Below are positions 1-12,025 of a stretch of 64,000 bases of DNA, piece after piece. Numbering within the stretch: the stretch's first letter is position 1; every line of letters begins with the position of its first letter. Origin of the DNA: Neckera pumila (lineage: Eukaryota; Streptophyta; Bryopsida; Hypnales; Neckeraceae). The stretch covers positions 26,549,282 through 26,613,281 of the forward strand of contig OZ018409.1 of the NCBI GenBank assembly GCA_963969595.1. The letters are read 5' to 3'. The notes under the pieces are model-generated. The model was not told the DNA's origin and ran no database searches. It saw nothing but the letters and a program-made list of their open reading frames with translations. The position numbers and the translations under genes were made by a program.

Positions 1-17
1 GGGCACTTAGGGGTTAA
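1..17. mobile_element. End of a TTAA-flanked (piggyBac-like) element cut by the window edge
   Basis: The window opens with GGGCACTTAGGGGTTAA, the same terminal motif (…TTAGGGG-TTAA) that closes the complete copies further on. The body of this element lies outside the window. Confidence 0.6.
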
Positions 18-750
18 AGTAAAAATTTTGCACTTGATGAATTTGAGTCTCTCCACCATTGAGTTCTAAATCTTGTTAGGTACATTCATGCAAAATTTCA
101 AAAGCAAATATGGAGTTTAGCTTACTCTAAATCACCCTACAATGTCAGGAGGTTAAGTGAATTGGCATACACTAGTCATATTTTGATGATTTCTTATGCT
201 GTAAGTAAACTTTTGGTTTGAAATTAAGATGGTGAAAAGTTAGAAATGAAGATTTAGAATATGTAGGAAAAATTTCAAGACCTTTGACTTTACAGATTGC
301 AAGATAAAGTAGGACTTGATGTTAGAAAAAATGATTTTTTTCAAAACCACCTTGATACAACTAACAAAGTTTGACTCCTCTTAGAATCATGTGATTTGAG
401 AACTAAACTTTGTTCTTAGGAGAATTGTATGCCATATTTTATTCATTAAATACATGCCAAATTCCCAAAGCTGATGACAGTTCAGCAAAAAAAACACTCA
501 AAAGATGCCTAAATTGCTTGAGTTGCTGAATTTTTTGGGGCAGCACAATTTTTGATTTGAGCACTTGGTCAGTAAAAAATTCAATTTACACTAAAGGGGT
601 ACATGTTCATACCTTGTGTCAAAATTTTGTAAACATCCAACCAAAATTGACTTTGTACATGACCCTACTCAAGTTTTCAAGTGTCGATTGAGTAGATACT
701 TGGTCCTAAGAAAATGAAGCTTGTCTAATAAATTTTGGTTCTACCTCATC
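18..750. repeat. AT-rich degenerate repeat, no gene
   Basis: No open frame of note. Parts around 240-350 resemble the inner portion of the TTAA-flanked family (a stretch reading like 'aaaatttcaagacctttgac' followed by 'gattgcaagata'). This is probably an old, diverged copy with no recognisable ends. Confidence 0.4.
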
Positions 751-2654
751 TTAATCTCTAAAGTCCAAAGTGTCTCCTTGGAGGACACTTCAAAGTTTGG
801 GTAGAGTTTTTAATCTCCACTTTTTACTTGATTTTTTGAATTTTTTCCAAACATACGAATACACATTCGCTTTGGTAAAAAATAATTCTTATTTCAATTG
901 ATATTTGTGTGCAAAAATTATGCCATCCTAAGTTCAAGAAGCAATCTGCTAGATAACACAAAGAAATTACAAAAACTCAAAATAAATTGCTTTGATTCAA
1001 CCTTTTGGACTAGTGATGAGAAAGTATTGGTTTTGGGGCACTCATGCATCTTCTTCAAAATCTAACTTATAGGATTCATTTTTGAGCTTAATTTCACAAT
1101 TTAATAATTTTTTCTTCACATAGTTGATTTTTCTTGCTAAAACAATATCACCATTGGAATAGTGTATTTCAATTTCATCTTAGAACTATTACCAATTAGT
1201 TTTTCCTTCCAATCTTGAACCTACCAATTGGGGAATACTTCCAATTTTAAACCTATCAATTGGGGAATTTTGTTAACCCCTAAAGTCCCAAGGCTTTTTT
1301 TTCATCAAGAACAATTCAAAACTGTCATTTCTATAGCAAAGAGCCAAAAAAATTTGAAAATGTTTTTTTTGCATATCTAACCATAGGGTCTTATACTATA
1401 CTGGTGTATAAATGTGTGGAAGAAATTTTAAAACCTTTGACCACGTAGATTGCAAGATATTTGCGCTTAAAGTAAAAGAAACAAATTTTTTTGCACCTTG
1501 CTCCATTACATTTTTGTTTTTAAACCTTCTTAATTTAAAATCTTTGCTCTACTTATTTTGAATTTTGAGTTTTATATTATGAAGACTTGAGTTGAGAGTT
1601 TAGGGAAATAATTCAAAAAAAACCCACTTAGTTTTCACGCATGAAAAAATTCTTAAGCAAAAGTAGGTTCAAGATTAAAGGGAAAATTAAACAGTTAATA
1701 GCTCTAGGATGAAATTGGAACATGCTAATTTCAATGGTGTAATTGTTCTAGCACAAGACTCTAACCTTGTGAAACTTCTTTTAAAAAAATTGTAAATTGA
1801 GTTCAAAAATGAATTCAACAAGTTACTTTTTCAAAAAGATTCTTTAATTGTCCAAAAACCAAGATTGTCCATAACTTCCTCATAACAAATCCAAATGGAA
1901 TGAATCAAAGCTTCCCATGTAGATAAAAATATAATCTATGAGGAATAAATTTTTAAAATTTTTTGTTTTAAGTTTTTATGAAGAATTTTTTCTGCCCGTC
2001 AAACTAAAAAAGGGGCTCTATGTGCCATAACTTTTACTCTCGGGCACCGCTTCTAATAAAAATTATACTTTTGAAAAGCCAATATATTTTTCTATTTCCA
2101 CAAAAAAATTAGGAAATCACGACAAATATTGAAACCATAGGAGCCTAGCTGAAATCCATTTTGTCCCCCAAGGGGACAATGGGACTTAGGAGTTAAAATG
2201 GCGCTATTCTGCAACTTTGACGCTTTTTACGATTTAGACCATGCAGTTTGAAATGTACACTTGTCCTAAATGGCACCTTTATGGTTTAGACCATGCAATC
2301 TAAAAAAGGTGTATCAAATATGCCATTTTAATGAAATTCCCTATCTATTTTATACATACTTCTACAAAACAATTTTTTTAAGAATGAAAATCAAATGTTT
2401 TTGTTTTAAATTTTTTTCTCTCAACTTTCAATTCAATTCTTTAATATAAATTAGAAGTTCAAAATCAATTGTGCAAAAACTTTAAGTAAAAAGATTCAAA
2501 GCCAAAAAAGCCAATTCAATATAATAATGGTTATAAGATATCATGGTTAAATATGGAAAAAAAGAAAATTTTAAACTTTTATATACTTTGTAATAGAAAT
2601 GGCAATTTTGAGTGGTTATTGATGAAAAAAAGCCCTTTGAACTTTAGAAGTTAA
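751..2654. mobile_element. Old TTAA-flanked MITE, interrupted by a younger copy
   Basis: The left end at 751 (TTAATCTCTAAAGTCC followed by GTCTCC..GGAGGAC) is a diverged 'B' end. The right end at 2634-2654 (CTTTGAACTTTAGAAGTTAA) is a diverged 'A' end. The inner sequence on both sides of the 1273-2196 copy is collinear with other copies: the stretch before 1273 gives the middle part, and 2365-2654 gives the remaining A half. This is therefore one older element split by a younger relative. Some extra sequence at 2197-2360 is not explained. Confidence 0.6.
1273..2196. mobile_element. Full-length TTAA-flanked piggyBac-like MITE (A to B), nested
   Basis: It begins TTAACCCCTAAAGTCCCAAGG and ends with a GTCCCCCAAGGGGAC hairpin followed by GGGACTTAGGAGTTAA. 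Length is 924 bp, matching the copies at 47860, 56656 and 57656. No coding capacity was seen. It has TTAA at both borders and sits inside the older copy 751-2654. Confidence 0.8.
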
Positions 2655-3640
2655 AATTTTGATAAAATAAAAATTGAAAGAATTACTGCTATTGCAAGCT
2701 TCAAGTGTCATAATCCAAATTACACAATATTGTGTATTTTTCATTTGAATTTTCTACTTTTAAATTATATTTTTAAATTAAAATTACAAAGTTATATTTT
2801 TCATTCTAACCTTTATTTATGATAAAAACCCCAGATTATTATCATATATATTATAACGAATATAGTTTTATTTCTATCTATTACGTAAGAGAATCACAAT
2901 TATTTGATTTTTCCATCAAAAATTATGATAAAATCAACATAAAAAGAAAACACATGTTTTCACAAGTAAAAAATATTGTATACGCAAGGTTTTATACACT
3001 CTGTATGGTTTATATAATCAAGATAAATTCAATTTGATTGTAAAATTTGACTTGAAGGTCATTGCCAGGTGATACAAAGCTTAAATTTTGATATCTATTA
3101 CATATAAGCCATACAAGAGTTTGAATAGTGCAAAATAAGCTTATACTAATTTTGTTTAGTGTTGGACAATTGTAATTAAATGATTGTAAACAAATAGACA
3201 AATTATAGATTTTTAAGTTAAAAATGAATATGATTGAAATTGGATGAAAGTTGAATGAATATTAAATGGCAATCCTACTATTTGAGATAGAATGAAAATT
3301 GTATAGACCTCATGAAATTGATTTTTTCTAAAATACTACAGAGTACTATATTAGTGCACCTTCTGAATCCATTAAGGATTGGTTGACCAGTTTTGGGTCG
3401 AAATTGCCACATTTACATTTGTAGGGTCAAATTGATTGTGAATTGAGAGACGGGCCAAAAGGTATGGATGTGGGGAATTCCTAACTCCACCCACAAGAAT
3501 AAAAATTGGGCCAATTTGAGCCTCCATGTGGGCTCAAGGTTGAAATTAGTAACGGTGTCCTGGTTGGAAATACGACATTGAAAGCAGAAAGATGGCTATA
3601 AATGTGCAGAAGACAATACGTTGCTGTATGCGCCAATGAG
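2655..3640. other. AT-rich intergenic DNA, no gene recognised
   Basis: Very AT-rich to about 3360, then more mixed. The short open frames on both strands (2819-3037, 3010-3201) have no recognisable domain. No tRNA, simple repeat or transposon end was identified. Confidence 0.5.
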
Positions 3641-5399
3641 GCATTTTCATGGGTAGGATGGTGTCATGGAAACCAAGAACAGAGGTTTGGAAACGGCGTT
3701 GTTTCTGTTGGGAAGGTGCCAAGGTATTGCCTTTTTTCTTAGTGACGTAGAAGGGGGGAAAGACAAATCCAAGGGTTGTTGAGCGTGAACATGAAGCTCA
3801 AAAGGGTGTGACGCATTTAAAGCACAAGGTGCTAGGGAAGTAATTGGAAAATAGAATACAATTGAATGCCCACTATGAGCATTGATTGCACTTGGAGGCT
3901 TACGGATTAGAGTGTCCGTGCTGCAATGGGGGTTTGGAGTGGAAGTGTGGGGAGATTGAATCATTAATTGTGCCGTTTTGTTGTATGGAGATATGAAGCG
4001 GAAGGGGACTTGTTGGTGGAATACCAACTTCATCAAATGTTGAAAAGAACTTGCGTAGAGATGTAGCTGACATTGGATGTGGACAACAAGAGAAGCTTAT
4101 GGAAATCTGGACAACCACAATCGCAACTCGCGCGTAGGGATGTTCATTGCAATAAATTGGTGTCTTATGGTCATTCAAATGCTTGCGCATTTGTGTACAA
4201 AGGGATGGTTGGTACAAACAATCGTAGGTGGAGGGGTTGCAATGGATACATTTGGTTGCCATCCCTACCTCCTCCACAACAAATTTTGCACACTACCGCC
4301 ATCTTGGCCGATTGGACAGAAGAACAACGGTTTCCCTTGCATAAGCGACAAATGCTTTTGGGGTTGTTGGATTGTTGTTACCTTCTTTTGCATGCTCTTT
4401 CGACTAAAACAAGGGAATAAAAGAATTTGGATAATACTCGTGGGGCACAGCAGTGCTATCTTTTCTATCGCTACTCTACGAGATTGCTCAGCTGGGCTCC
4501 TAGGCATGAAGAAGACAATTATCAATGATGGCTTTCTAGCAAAGCTTCACACCGACTTATGCCACACTGTCTTTTCGTGACATGGTGACAAATGGACTTG
4601 GAGTTGCAAACAAGATTGACATTTACGCCGTTGGAACGGAGATTCTATAGATAATGCCCCGGTTAGAATTGCCCACCTCAGATCACTAGCCGCCGCACAC
4701 CAACATTGCGGAGACTATGTGTAGTTGTCACAGACTAGGTTAAGAGAATGTCCAACCGATGAGAGCCAACGTCGTTCTCTTTATGAAGCTAAAACGCAAA
4801 TATGTAAGGAAGTAGAAGGCATTGAAGCTATCCGACATTGATAGTGTCCCACCCGTGGGCAACAATAGGAAAGAGTCCACTTTTTGAGGACGTGCCTATG
4901 TCATCTTTGTTGTAACAAAAGCAAAAGTACACATGCAAGCCTTCATTGGCTATGGCCATATGTACTACAGTGATGGGCTCTCAAGTCAGCATGCAAGGAT
5001 TTGGTGATGCACGCAATTCATGATTGACAGTAGGAGGGTTGTGGAGGACAACGGGGCCTTCTATCATCCGCAGATCCTCAATTTGGGCAACAGTCAAGTG
5101 ATGAAGGTTACTTTGAGCCCCTTGCAGTAGATCCAAGTTCTATCACATTACTTATGACTAGGGCTTGTTTTGCTTTTCCCTGTCAAATTTGCGTGCTCTT
5201 AAACAATCAACAATGGGGAAGGGAAGTGTTTCCCGTTCCCTGCATGTTTGGTATCAGGACGGTGGTGGGTGGAGACAAAGCAGTGGGAAAGAACAAGCTC
5301 CTATAAGTTGACTTCGGAGCTTATCTAGGGCTGCACACCGCTTGCCAAAGTTTTGAACCTTACCCATTATTTAGTACAAGGGACACAATAGTGATCTAA
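3640..5399. other. Unresolved degenerate sequence of balanced composition
   Basis: This stretch is less AT-rich than its surroundings and carries several 85-170 residue open frames on both strands (for example 4077-4580 + and 3900-4277 -), none recognised. Some conceptual stretches on the + strand between 4900 and 5130 look like decayed coding sequence. It lies directly upstream of the piggyBac fossil and could be an upstream part of that element or an unrelated dead gene. Confidence 0.3.
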
Positions 5400-6370
5400 C
5401 GAGGTAAAGGCGCACATTGACGAACCACTATAGCGTAACGATGCTTCGGCAGGATGGGAGCTGGCCGATAGTGACTCTGCCTATAAATGGGATCTTGTCT
5501 TGTCGGATTTAGAGAGTGAAGATAATGCTTCCTCAAGTGGTGCAACTTTTGTAGATGTGCAAGAAGACAGTCCCATGGCATTGCTGAGGGAACTTTGAGT
5601 GTATCTTAGGGGACTTGAATCTTAGAGGCACGAACTCGATCAAAAGTATGCGGAGCTCAATTGGCATACCTGGACTTGGTCTCTACTGCCCAAACAACCA
5701 TTTGTAAGGAATCATATCAAATGCATTCAAGGCTCTCCCAGACAACGTTCTCATGCAAACCATTGAATACTTCTTGCTTTTGGGGGATGAAACGCTACAT
5801 CGTAAAATAGTAAAAGAAAGCAACAACTACGCCAAATACATTGACCCAATAATGGAGAAGCGGAAGGATGGTAAATCAGCTGTATAATCCATCATAGTCA
5901 AAGAATTTCGACAATTCATTGGCATAATGGCCTTCTAGGTTTGAAGGATCAGCCTTGCATTTGGAATTATTGGCGTCAAGGGCACGAGGCCCTATTTTGT
6001 CAAGATGTGGTGGATATTAATTCATAATGACGATTTGAATATATCTTTCAATGTTGACATATGACATTGAAATACAACTTCATAATTGATAAATGAAGCC
6101 TGAACTACAACCCCGATCAAGAAGTGTAGGTAGATCTTGGAGCATATGGAAGCACAGTTCCAATAGTTTTGGAACTTGTCTCCACATCCGACAGTAGACA
6201 AGTGTACGGTGATCTACAATGGGTACTACTGCTCTTTCAAATAGTACTTGCTTGCAAAGCCAATTACACATGGCATCAAAATCTGGGCAATGGCTTGTTC
6301 TATGGCTAGCTATATGTACAAAATTGAAATCTATGTGGGGGAAACACAACACATTAGAGAAAATTTCAAG

Positions 6371-6690
6371 CCTCTGGAGGGCTGCTCTATAACCCTCCAA
6401 AGTACCCTGAAATTTTGTTTTTTGAGGATAAAAATTTCTTTTTTCCCCTATTTCCGCGCAATTGCAATGAGTGGCACAAGAATCCACTTTTACAAGTAAA
6501 AAATTAACTAAAAAATAAAATAACATTGGAAAAAAAAATTATTTTTTAAAAAAAGAAAAGAAAAGTACAAAATCTGACTGTTTCGGCGAGTAGTCAGCCA
6601 AATTGATTGTTCACCAAGGGCTTTTTTTGAGATTGACAGGCCAAGCTTGAAATAGCTTGGTATGTCAATTTGGAGCAACCCTCCGGAGGG
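6371..6690. mobile_element. TIR element inserted in the piggyBac fossil
   Basis: The left end CCTCTGGAGGGCTGCTC (6371-6387) and the reverse complement of the right end, CCTCCGGAGGGTTGCTC (6673-6689), match in 15 of 17 positions. The 320 bp between contain A-rich DNA and no gene. It separates the fossil's block around the first Asp from the later blocks. No clear target duplication was found. Confidence 0.45.
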
Positions 6691-6862
6691 TTGATTTTTT
6701 CACTAATGCAACAGGATAGTGAGGTAGCAACAACACACATTAGCATAGCAAGATAGGTGGTTACTTGCTTGATGAAGGGGCTAGAAGGGCACTTGCCAGC
6801 TTGTGGATTCTATGCAGTTAGAATTGCCCATAAGCAACGGAAGGGTTTCCTATGAGCCTATG

Positions 6863-7027
6863 CATTAGAAAAATCTGTATTTGCCTCAACAAAAATCTAC
6901 TTGATGTATTTGTTGAGGCAAATACAAAATTTGCCTTTTTTTTGCGTTTTGCAAAAAAGATTTTGCATTTGCCTCAATAAAAACATCAAATAGATTTTGT
7001 TGAGGCAAATACATATTTCTTATAGTG
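6863..7027. mobile_element. CACTA-type MITE, 165 bp, 3-bp target duplication ATG
   Basis: The right end reads …TTTCTTATAGTG (reverse complement CACTATAAGAAA); the left end CATTAGAAAAATCTG is a decayed version. ATG lies immediately outside both ends (6860-6862 and 7028-7030), as expected for the 3-bp duplications of CACTA/EnSpm elements. Inside, the block TTTGCCTCAAC…GTTGAGGCAAA occurs twice, giving a double hairpin. It is inserted in the piggyBac fossil. Confidence 0.7.
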
Positions 7028-7675
7028 ATGTATTGGCCATGAGCAGCTGAGAGGGATACTTTACACCTGTGTGTACAAAGGTATGAAAATGGCAGCAATT
7101 AATCCATTGGCATGATACTAAAGGGGTGTCTTTCCTTGCCATTGTAGCTAATCCCATGGTTCCTAGCGGATTTGTCACCAATTGAGTCTCTGAGCAAAGG
7201 ATTATAGAGGGGCCCACAACACTAGTCCAGGATCTCTTTTTGCAGACAATGGGCGGAATTGATGTGGGCAATCAAAACCAATCATATTATAGCACACAAG
7301 TAGCCATAAAGAAATGGTGGCATCGAGTTTAATTTTTTGCCTAGAATCTTCCATCACCAATACATTCACTATTCACAAGGAGACGTCGAAGACATTGAGT
7401 GAGAAACTTCTTTGCCATAAGGAATTTCTAGCTGCAAGTTGCGCATGCATTGATGGGGTGGCATTACAAGGCTAAATTGCAAAGCGGAATGTTCTTCCTA
7501 TTTGTAGGATTCCACCTCAACTGCGTGATAGAGGTATCATTTACATTCCCTGCAAAACTAGTCTCTGTCAAGTTTGTTGCATGTGCAAGTGATGCACCCA
7601 ATGGATCTACCCTCAGTGTGATGGAATTTGTTTGTATACTTCAGACTGCTTTGAGTTCTTTCACACTTGTAGAAT

Positions 7676-9421
7676 TGTTCTATAGTTGTGCCAATAGTTA
7701 TCTTTATGTACCAATAAGTGTAGTCAATATGTTTGCATCAATTTAAGGTTACATGTTCTCCTTATAAAGGTGACTGTGGTTGCAATGCAATTTCTGCTTA
7801 GTGAGCACTGTGCCTGATTAAATTACATGCTCATTGCTTGGGGCAGCATCTCCGCCAAGCTAATTGTGTTGTGTTGGATATACAAACATTTTGCAAAGGA
7901 CTTCATATTGCTTTATCGGGGAATGCATCAGGTTTGAAGAACTTTGCTGAGGAGATTATAGCTCTTAGCCGATGGCTTTGGAAGAACCATTGAATGGGTG
8001 TTGTCTCTTAAAATTGGTCTATTGAATGAGAACAATTGCGCAGGGAATTTCATGGGTACATTAGGCACCAACTTTGAATTCTCATGTTTCGAACATTTAC
8101 ATGTAGTGTGGTAGCAATGTGCCTATGGGAGTTGACTTTATGATGATGCCATTTTACTTTTTGTTGCTATGCTGGTGTCGCTTTGTGGGATAGGTATTGG
8201 AATGTACTTGGGACATCCATGGAACGTTGAGCCTGCATTAGATGACATGAAGTGGAGGTGCTTTTAGTAAGCTCCTTATTTCTTTTTATTTGCTTAAATT
8301 GTTGCCACCTAGCTTTTCAGTGCTGCTGGAGCCATTGTCACCCGTCCACTTTGGAGGCTCCTGCAACGGCATGCTATCAATATGCTGGTCGAAGGAGCCC
8401 TTCCAAAGAATCATGCTATCTCAGTCTTAGTTGTAGAATCTTGTGAATATAAGCGTGTGTTTGAGCAATAACAGGAAGAATAGTCACATGGGCTGCCAAA
8501 ATTTGGCGTTGTGTGATCTTCTCTTAGAATGTAATAAATTGTATGCTACCCACAGGGATAAGTATTCTTGGGATCTACCCTCGAGTCCACCTAGTGGCCT
8601 TGATGAGTGCGGTGTTGGCTACATGTAGGCATTGAAGCCATCATCCCCAATTTGGGTGCAGTCCTTTACTAGTGAACACCTAGTACTCCTCTCCACAGTG
8701 TCTGTTTCTAGTTTTGTGACTTTGTTTGCACGATTGCGCAACCGCTTTGCTTCAGTTGAACCCGTATATTGGCATTTGTTGTCGGATAAGATTGGCTATG
8801 GTAACTACAGACTAGGTCTCCCTGGAGATTGAGATGTCTGTACTTGCTATGATCACGATAAAAGATGAACCATATGGCCTTAAAACAACGCAGAAGAGTT
8901 CTGCATTAAAAAATATAGCCCCATTTGTACACTAATCTGTTGCATACACACTTGCATACATATGAAAACAAAGATGCTTCTTAACAAACAAAATTGCGCC
9001 GTAGTTGCCACAAAATTCTCCGCCACACTGTAAACCACTCATACCGCATCCATCAATATGGTCAAATCTTTTGCTTCAGCGGTGACCAATTAGCCTGTAC
9101 AACCACAAAATGCCTTGCCCACCTCCAAATCAACCATGGTCTTTAATGGATTAGTTCACATAATTTAGAACTATTCAACTCCTATAGTTCAATTAGTTGT
9201 TCTTGAACCTTTTGACAATTTTGGGTGAAGGTGGGTAACCATTCATGACCAAAATGTATATGGTAGAATTAGAAAAAGGTCAATTTTGGAGCCTTCTACC
9301 TTAGTGATGATATTTTTTGAAGCACAATATGCAAATTGTATATAATGAGCAAGTTTCCACCTCAAGTGACATCTCTTATAAGCAAAAACCTAGGCCATTA
9401 AAGATTGAGACAATGTAGAGG
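7676..9421. other. Degenerate sequence downstream of the piggyBac fossil, no gene recognised
   Basis: Composition is balanced to about 8850, then AT-rich. Short frames at 8252-8446, 8443-8628 and 8632-8832 (+) have no recognisable domain and could be decayed coding DNA. No terminal repeat for the adjacent piggyBac fossil could be placed here. Confidence 0.35.
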
Positions 9422-9782
9422 TTAATCCCTAAAGGCCCAAGGCCTTTTTTCTCAAAACTACCATTTCCAAAACAAAGAATAAAAAAATTTGAAAATTGTT
9501 TTTTTTGCACAATTAATTGTAGGATCTTACACCTAACTAGTATGAGAATGTATGGAAAAAATATCAAAATTTTTGATTGCCTCTGCCCTGTTTTGAGCTT
9601 CTTTGGGCATAACTATTGATTTTGGGCATTGATTGAAAATAAAAATTATATTCATAGGAAGCTGATCACTTTTTCTATCTTCAAAAAAAGTTTCAAAAAA
9701 ATCAAGACAAAAATTTAGCCCGTACGTACCTGCCCAAAATCTCATTTGTCCCCCAAAGAGACAATGGTCCTTTAGAGGTTAA
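9422..9782. mobile_element. Short TTAA-flanked MITE (A to B), internally deleted
   Basis: Starts TTAATCCCTAAAGGCCCAAGG and ends with a GTCCCCCAAAGAGAC hairpin then GGTCCTTTAGAGGTTAA. At 361 bp it keeps both subterminal regions but lacks the middle of the 910-925 bp copies. Confidence 0.75.
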
Positions 9783-9943
9783 ATGAGTTGGTTGATGTAA
9801 AATCCCTAACTAGGATAGTGCTTTGAGCATTCTTTGGAGGGAAAAACACAAGAATTTAATTATTACTTAAGTACCACAAAAAATTTGAATTTCTATTTGG
9901 AATCAAAGACTTGGTTTATTATTGAAGTCACAAAATATATAAG

Positions 9944-10881
9944 TAATTCCTAAAGGACCAAACACCATTTTCTAGCAACATAGCAATTTTGGGTAGCTTA
10001 CTACAAATTAATTTTTTAATTTTTTTCTTTGAAATTTTACATAATATGGGCCTGAGGAGTAACTTTAAGGCCAAACAACTTTCATAACTTTCAACTACAT
10101 GGTTAAAAAGTTATTGTATGATATGTAATTTTCATTGCTCGGTAGGCAGCCTAAGCAACTCAAAATTTTTTCCTAAAATCATTTTTTAAGAAATAAAAAT
10201 TTGAAATTGGTTTTCTAGATTTATATATACATGGAAAGCTTTGAGTCATTCCATTTTGGTTAATGAGATGAAAGTTATGAGGAGTTTTAGTTTGTAAGTA
10301 GTTATCGAATCACTATTCTTAAATAAACTTTTAAGTCCAGCGAGAAGTCCAGTTGTAGTCTTTTGAAAAAAATAAAATCACAGGATGTAGATTGTTTATT
10401 ACAACATTACAACCATTGGGAGTGGCATTTTTCAATTTCATAACTAAATTCTTGACAACTTTGTATTTTGAATCATTCTTCACTTCTTTCCATTTACTAT
10501 TTTTTTTCTATATGTTGTACAATTCCAAATGATCTCAATTTTTTCAAGCATGTAGCTAGATTGCCTTGAAGAATGGATCCAAAGTATTACCACCATTTTG
10601 GACAATTTTTCATGCAAATGTGATCTTGTGAAGTGCAGCTGCCTGGTTTTTTGCAGGGCCCAAAAAAGGATTTTTGTCAATTCAAACGCTAATATCTTGC
10701 AATCCACACAGTAGAAACTTCTGAAACTTTTTCCACATCTTCTCAAACCAATGTACTACAAGATTCAACGGTGATGTGTGTGCAAAAAATGTTTTTACTT
10801 CTAAAATTTGATACTTGTACTAAAAATGATAGTTTTGGAGTGTTTTTGGTGAAAACGTAGTCAAAAAACTTCTGGGGTTAA
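9944..10881. mobile_element. TTAA-flanked element of a second subfamily
   Basis: The left border TAATTCCTAAAGGACCAA is decayed. The right border is …TTCTGGGGTTAA (10871-10881). The A-side interior ('gtgcagctgcctggttttt', 'tttttggtgaaaacgtagtc') closely matches the copy ending at 63961, so these two define a subfamily distinct from the 1273-2196 type. No coding frame of note. Confidence 0.6.
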
Positions 10882-12025
10882 CCAACCACTCCGAACAAAA
10901 TAGGAGGCAACTCTTCCCCTTCGTGGAAAGCTACTCCAGCCAGCCAATTTCGGTTGATGTGGATACCAGGTAGGAACCTAATCCCTGGTCTCTGCAGGGC
11001 TGCTGCTTTCAATTTACTAGTCTGGATTCATGTCTTCGGAAATCAGTCCTCATATGAAAACCTAGCTCACATCTAACAGCATAGCTTGCCCAGAGGACTT
11101 TCTCGCAGCACGTAAGGTAAGGTACTAAGCAAGCTGCGTGCAGAGATTTTGAAGAGACAAGGAGCATATATGACATCCACTGAATCTGAGCTGAGTTTCG
11201 GAACTCTGGGGTAGCAACTACTACGGAGTACTCTGGAGTCCGGAGTACATTGACACGTTATGGTGTTACACTTGGGAATTGGGAAAGGATCACAATTCGA
11301 AAGGCTTGGTTGACAAATGGATTGATTCTCCTGGCGTGGTGGCCAGTGAACCTGACTGTATGAACTTTTCGAAGTCAAGACATCTTTGCAGATTTCGTCC
11401 CTGAGAAGTTGACCACCCGTGCGTCTAAAAGTGGTTCACACAGGAAGACTCAGAGTCAATGGCGCCCAACCAAATATTTGTTGTCTTGTATCTGCCATCA
11501 TGCAAAACAGAAGCTGTTACTAGCTTAGGCCGAATGGTGCACTTCTGACTACTGTAAAGGGTATATGACTCAGCGTTTGTAACGACAAGAGTTCTTAACA
11601 TCGCCTTGGGTTGAATGAGTGCTGGCCTTCTTTCACTGGTAGAATCTCTGACCAGAGACTTTGTTTTTAACCAAATTGAAGAGGAAGAGTAGGCGGCCAA
11701 GTGCATTGGCGTATGGGTAAAGCTTGAGAGTAGTTTCCTGCCACATGAATGCAACTGACTTTGTTGAAATTGTTAGAACAGACTCAAACATAAATATAAA
11801 TATACACAACAAGTACCAGAAGGAAAGGGAGCAGAGTCCAATTTGTTTCCAATGGATCAAATTTTGAGTCAACAGGGTGCTCTGAAACGCTTTGCAATTG
11901 ACAGATAAAAAATTACTAACAGTTACAAAGGTTGGACAACCTTGAAGAGTCTCCTTGTAATTTACAGGTAAGTTTTTTTGTAAGTGGCAAAAACTTGAAA
12001 GAGGTTGAAGTTCTTCATAACATTG
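10882..12025. other. Mixed-composition segment, no gene recognised
   Basis: About 10.9-11.75 kb is clearly less AT-rich than its flanks. It has open frames of 101 and 109 residues on the minus strand (11073-11378 and 11425-11754) with no recognisable domain and none of the bias of the host genes. A non-coding transcript or an eroded gene is possible; nothing here supports a specific call. Confidence 0.3.

Larger units (their letters stand above)
5400..7675 (+). pseudogene. piggyBac-type transposase fossil (DDE_Tnp_1_7), fragment 2
   Basis: Conceptual translation in shifting frames follows the piggyBac transposase order. An acidic stretch lies near 5500 (DLESEDNASSSG). About 5790-5840 reads IVKESNNYAKY, like the family's 'TNrYA' block. 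About 6160-6260 reads TVDKCTV, holding the first catalytic Asp (codon 6197-6199), then KPITHGIKIWA. About 6775-6850 resembles the 'GTvRxNRKgfP' block. About 7100-7160 reads WHDTKGVSFLAIVAN. 7249-7263 reads MGGID (third catalytic Asp, 7261-7263), followed by KKWWHRV. Cys-rich codons at about 7560-7675 (PQCDGICLYTSDCF) match the C-terminal zinc-binding tail. Many stops and shifts are present and the second Asp block is not visible. Two insertions (6371-6690, 6863-7027) interrupt it. The assignment rests on family knowledge of block order; the exact limits are uncertain. Confidence 0.65.
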
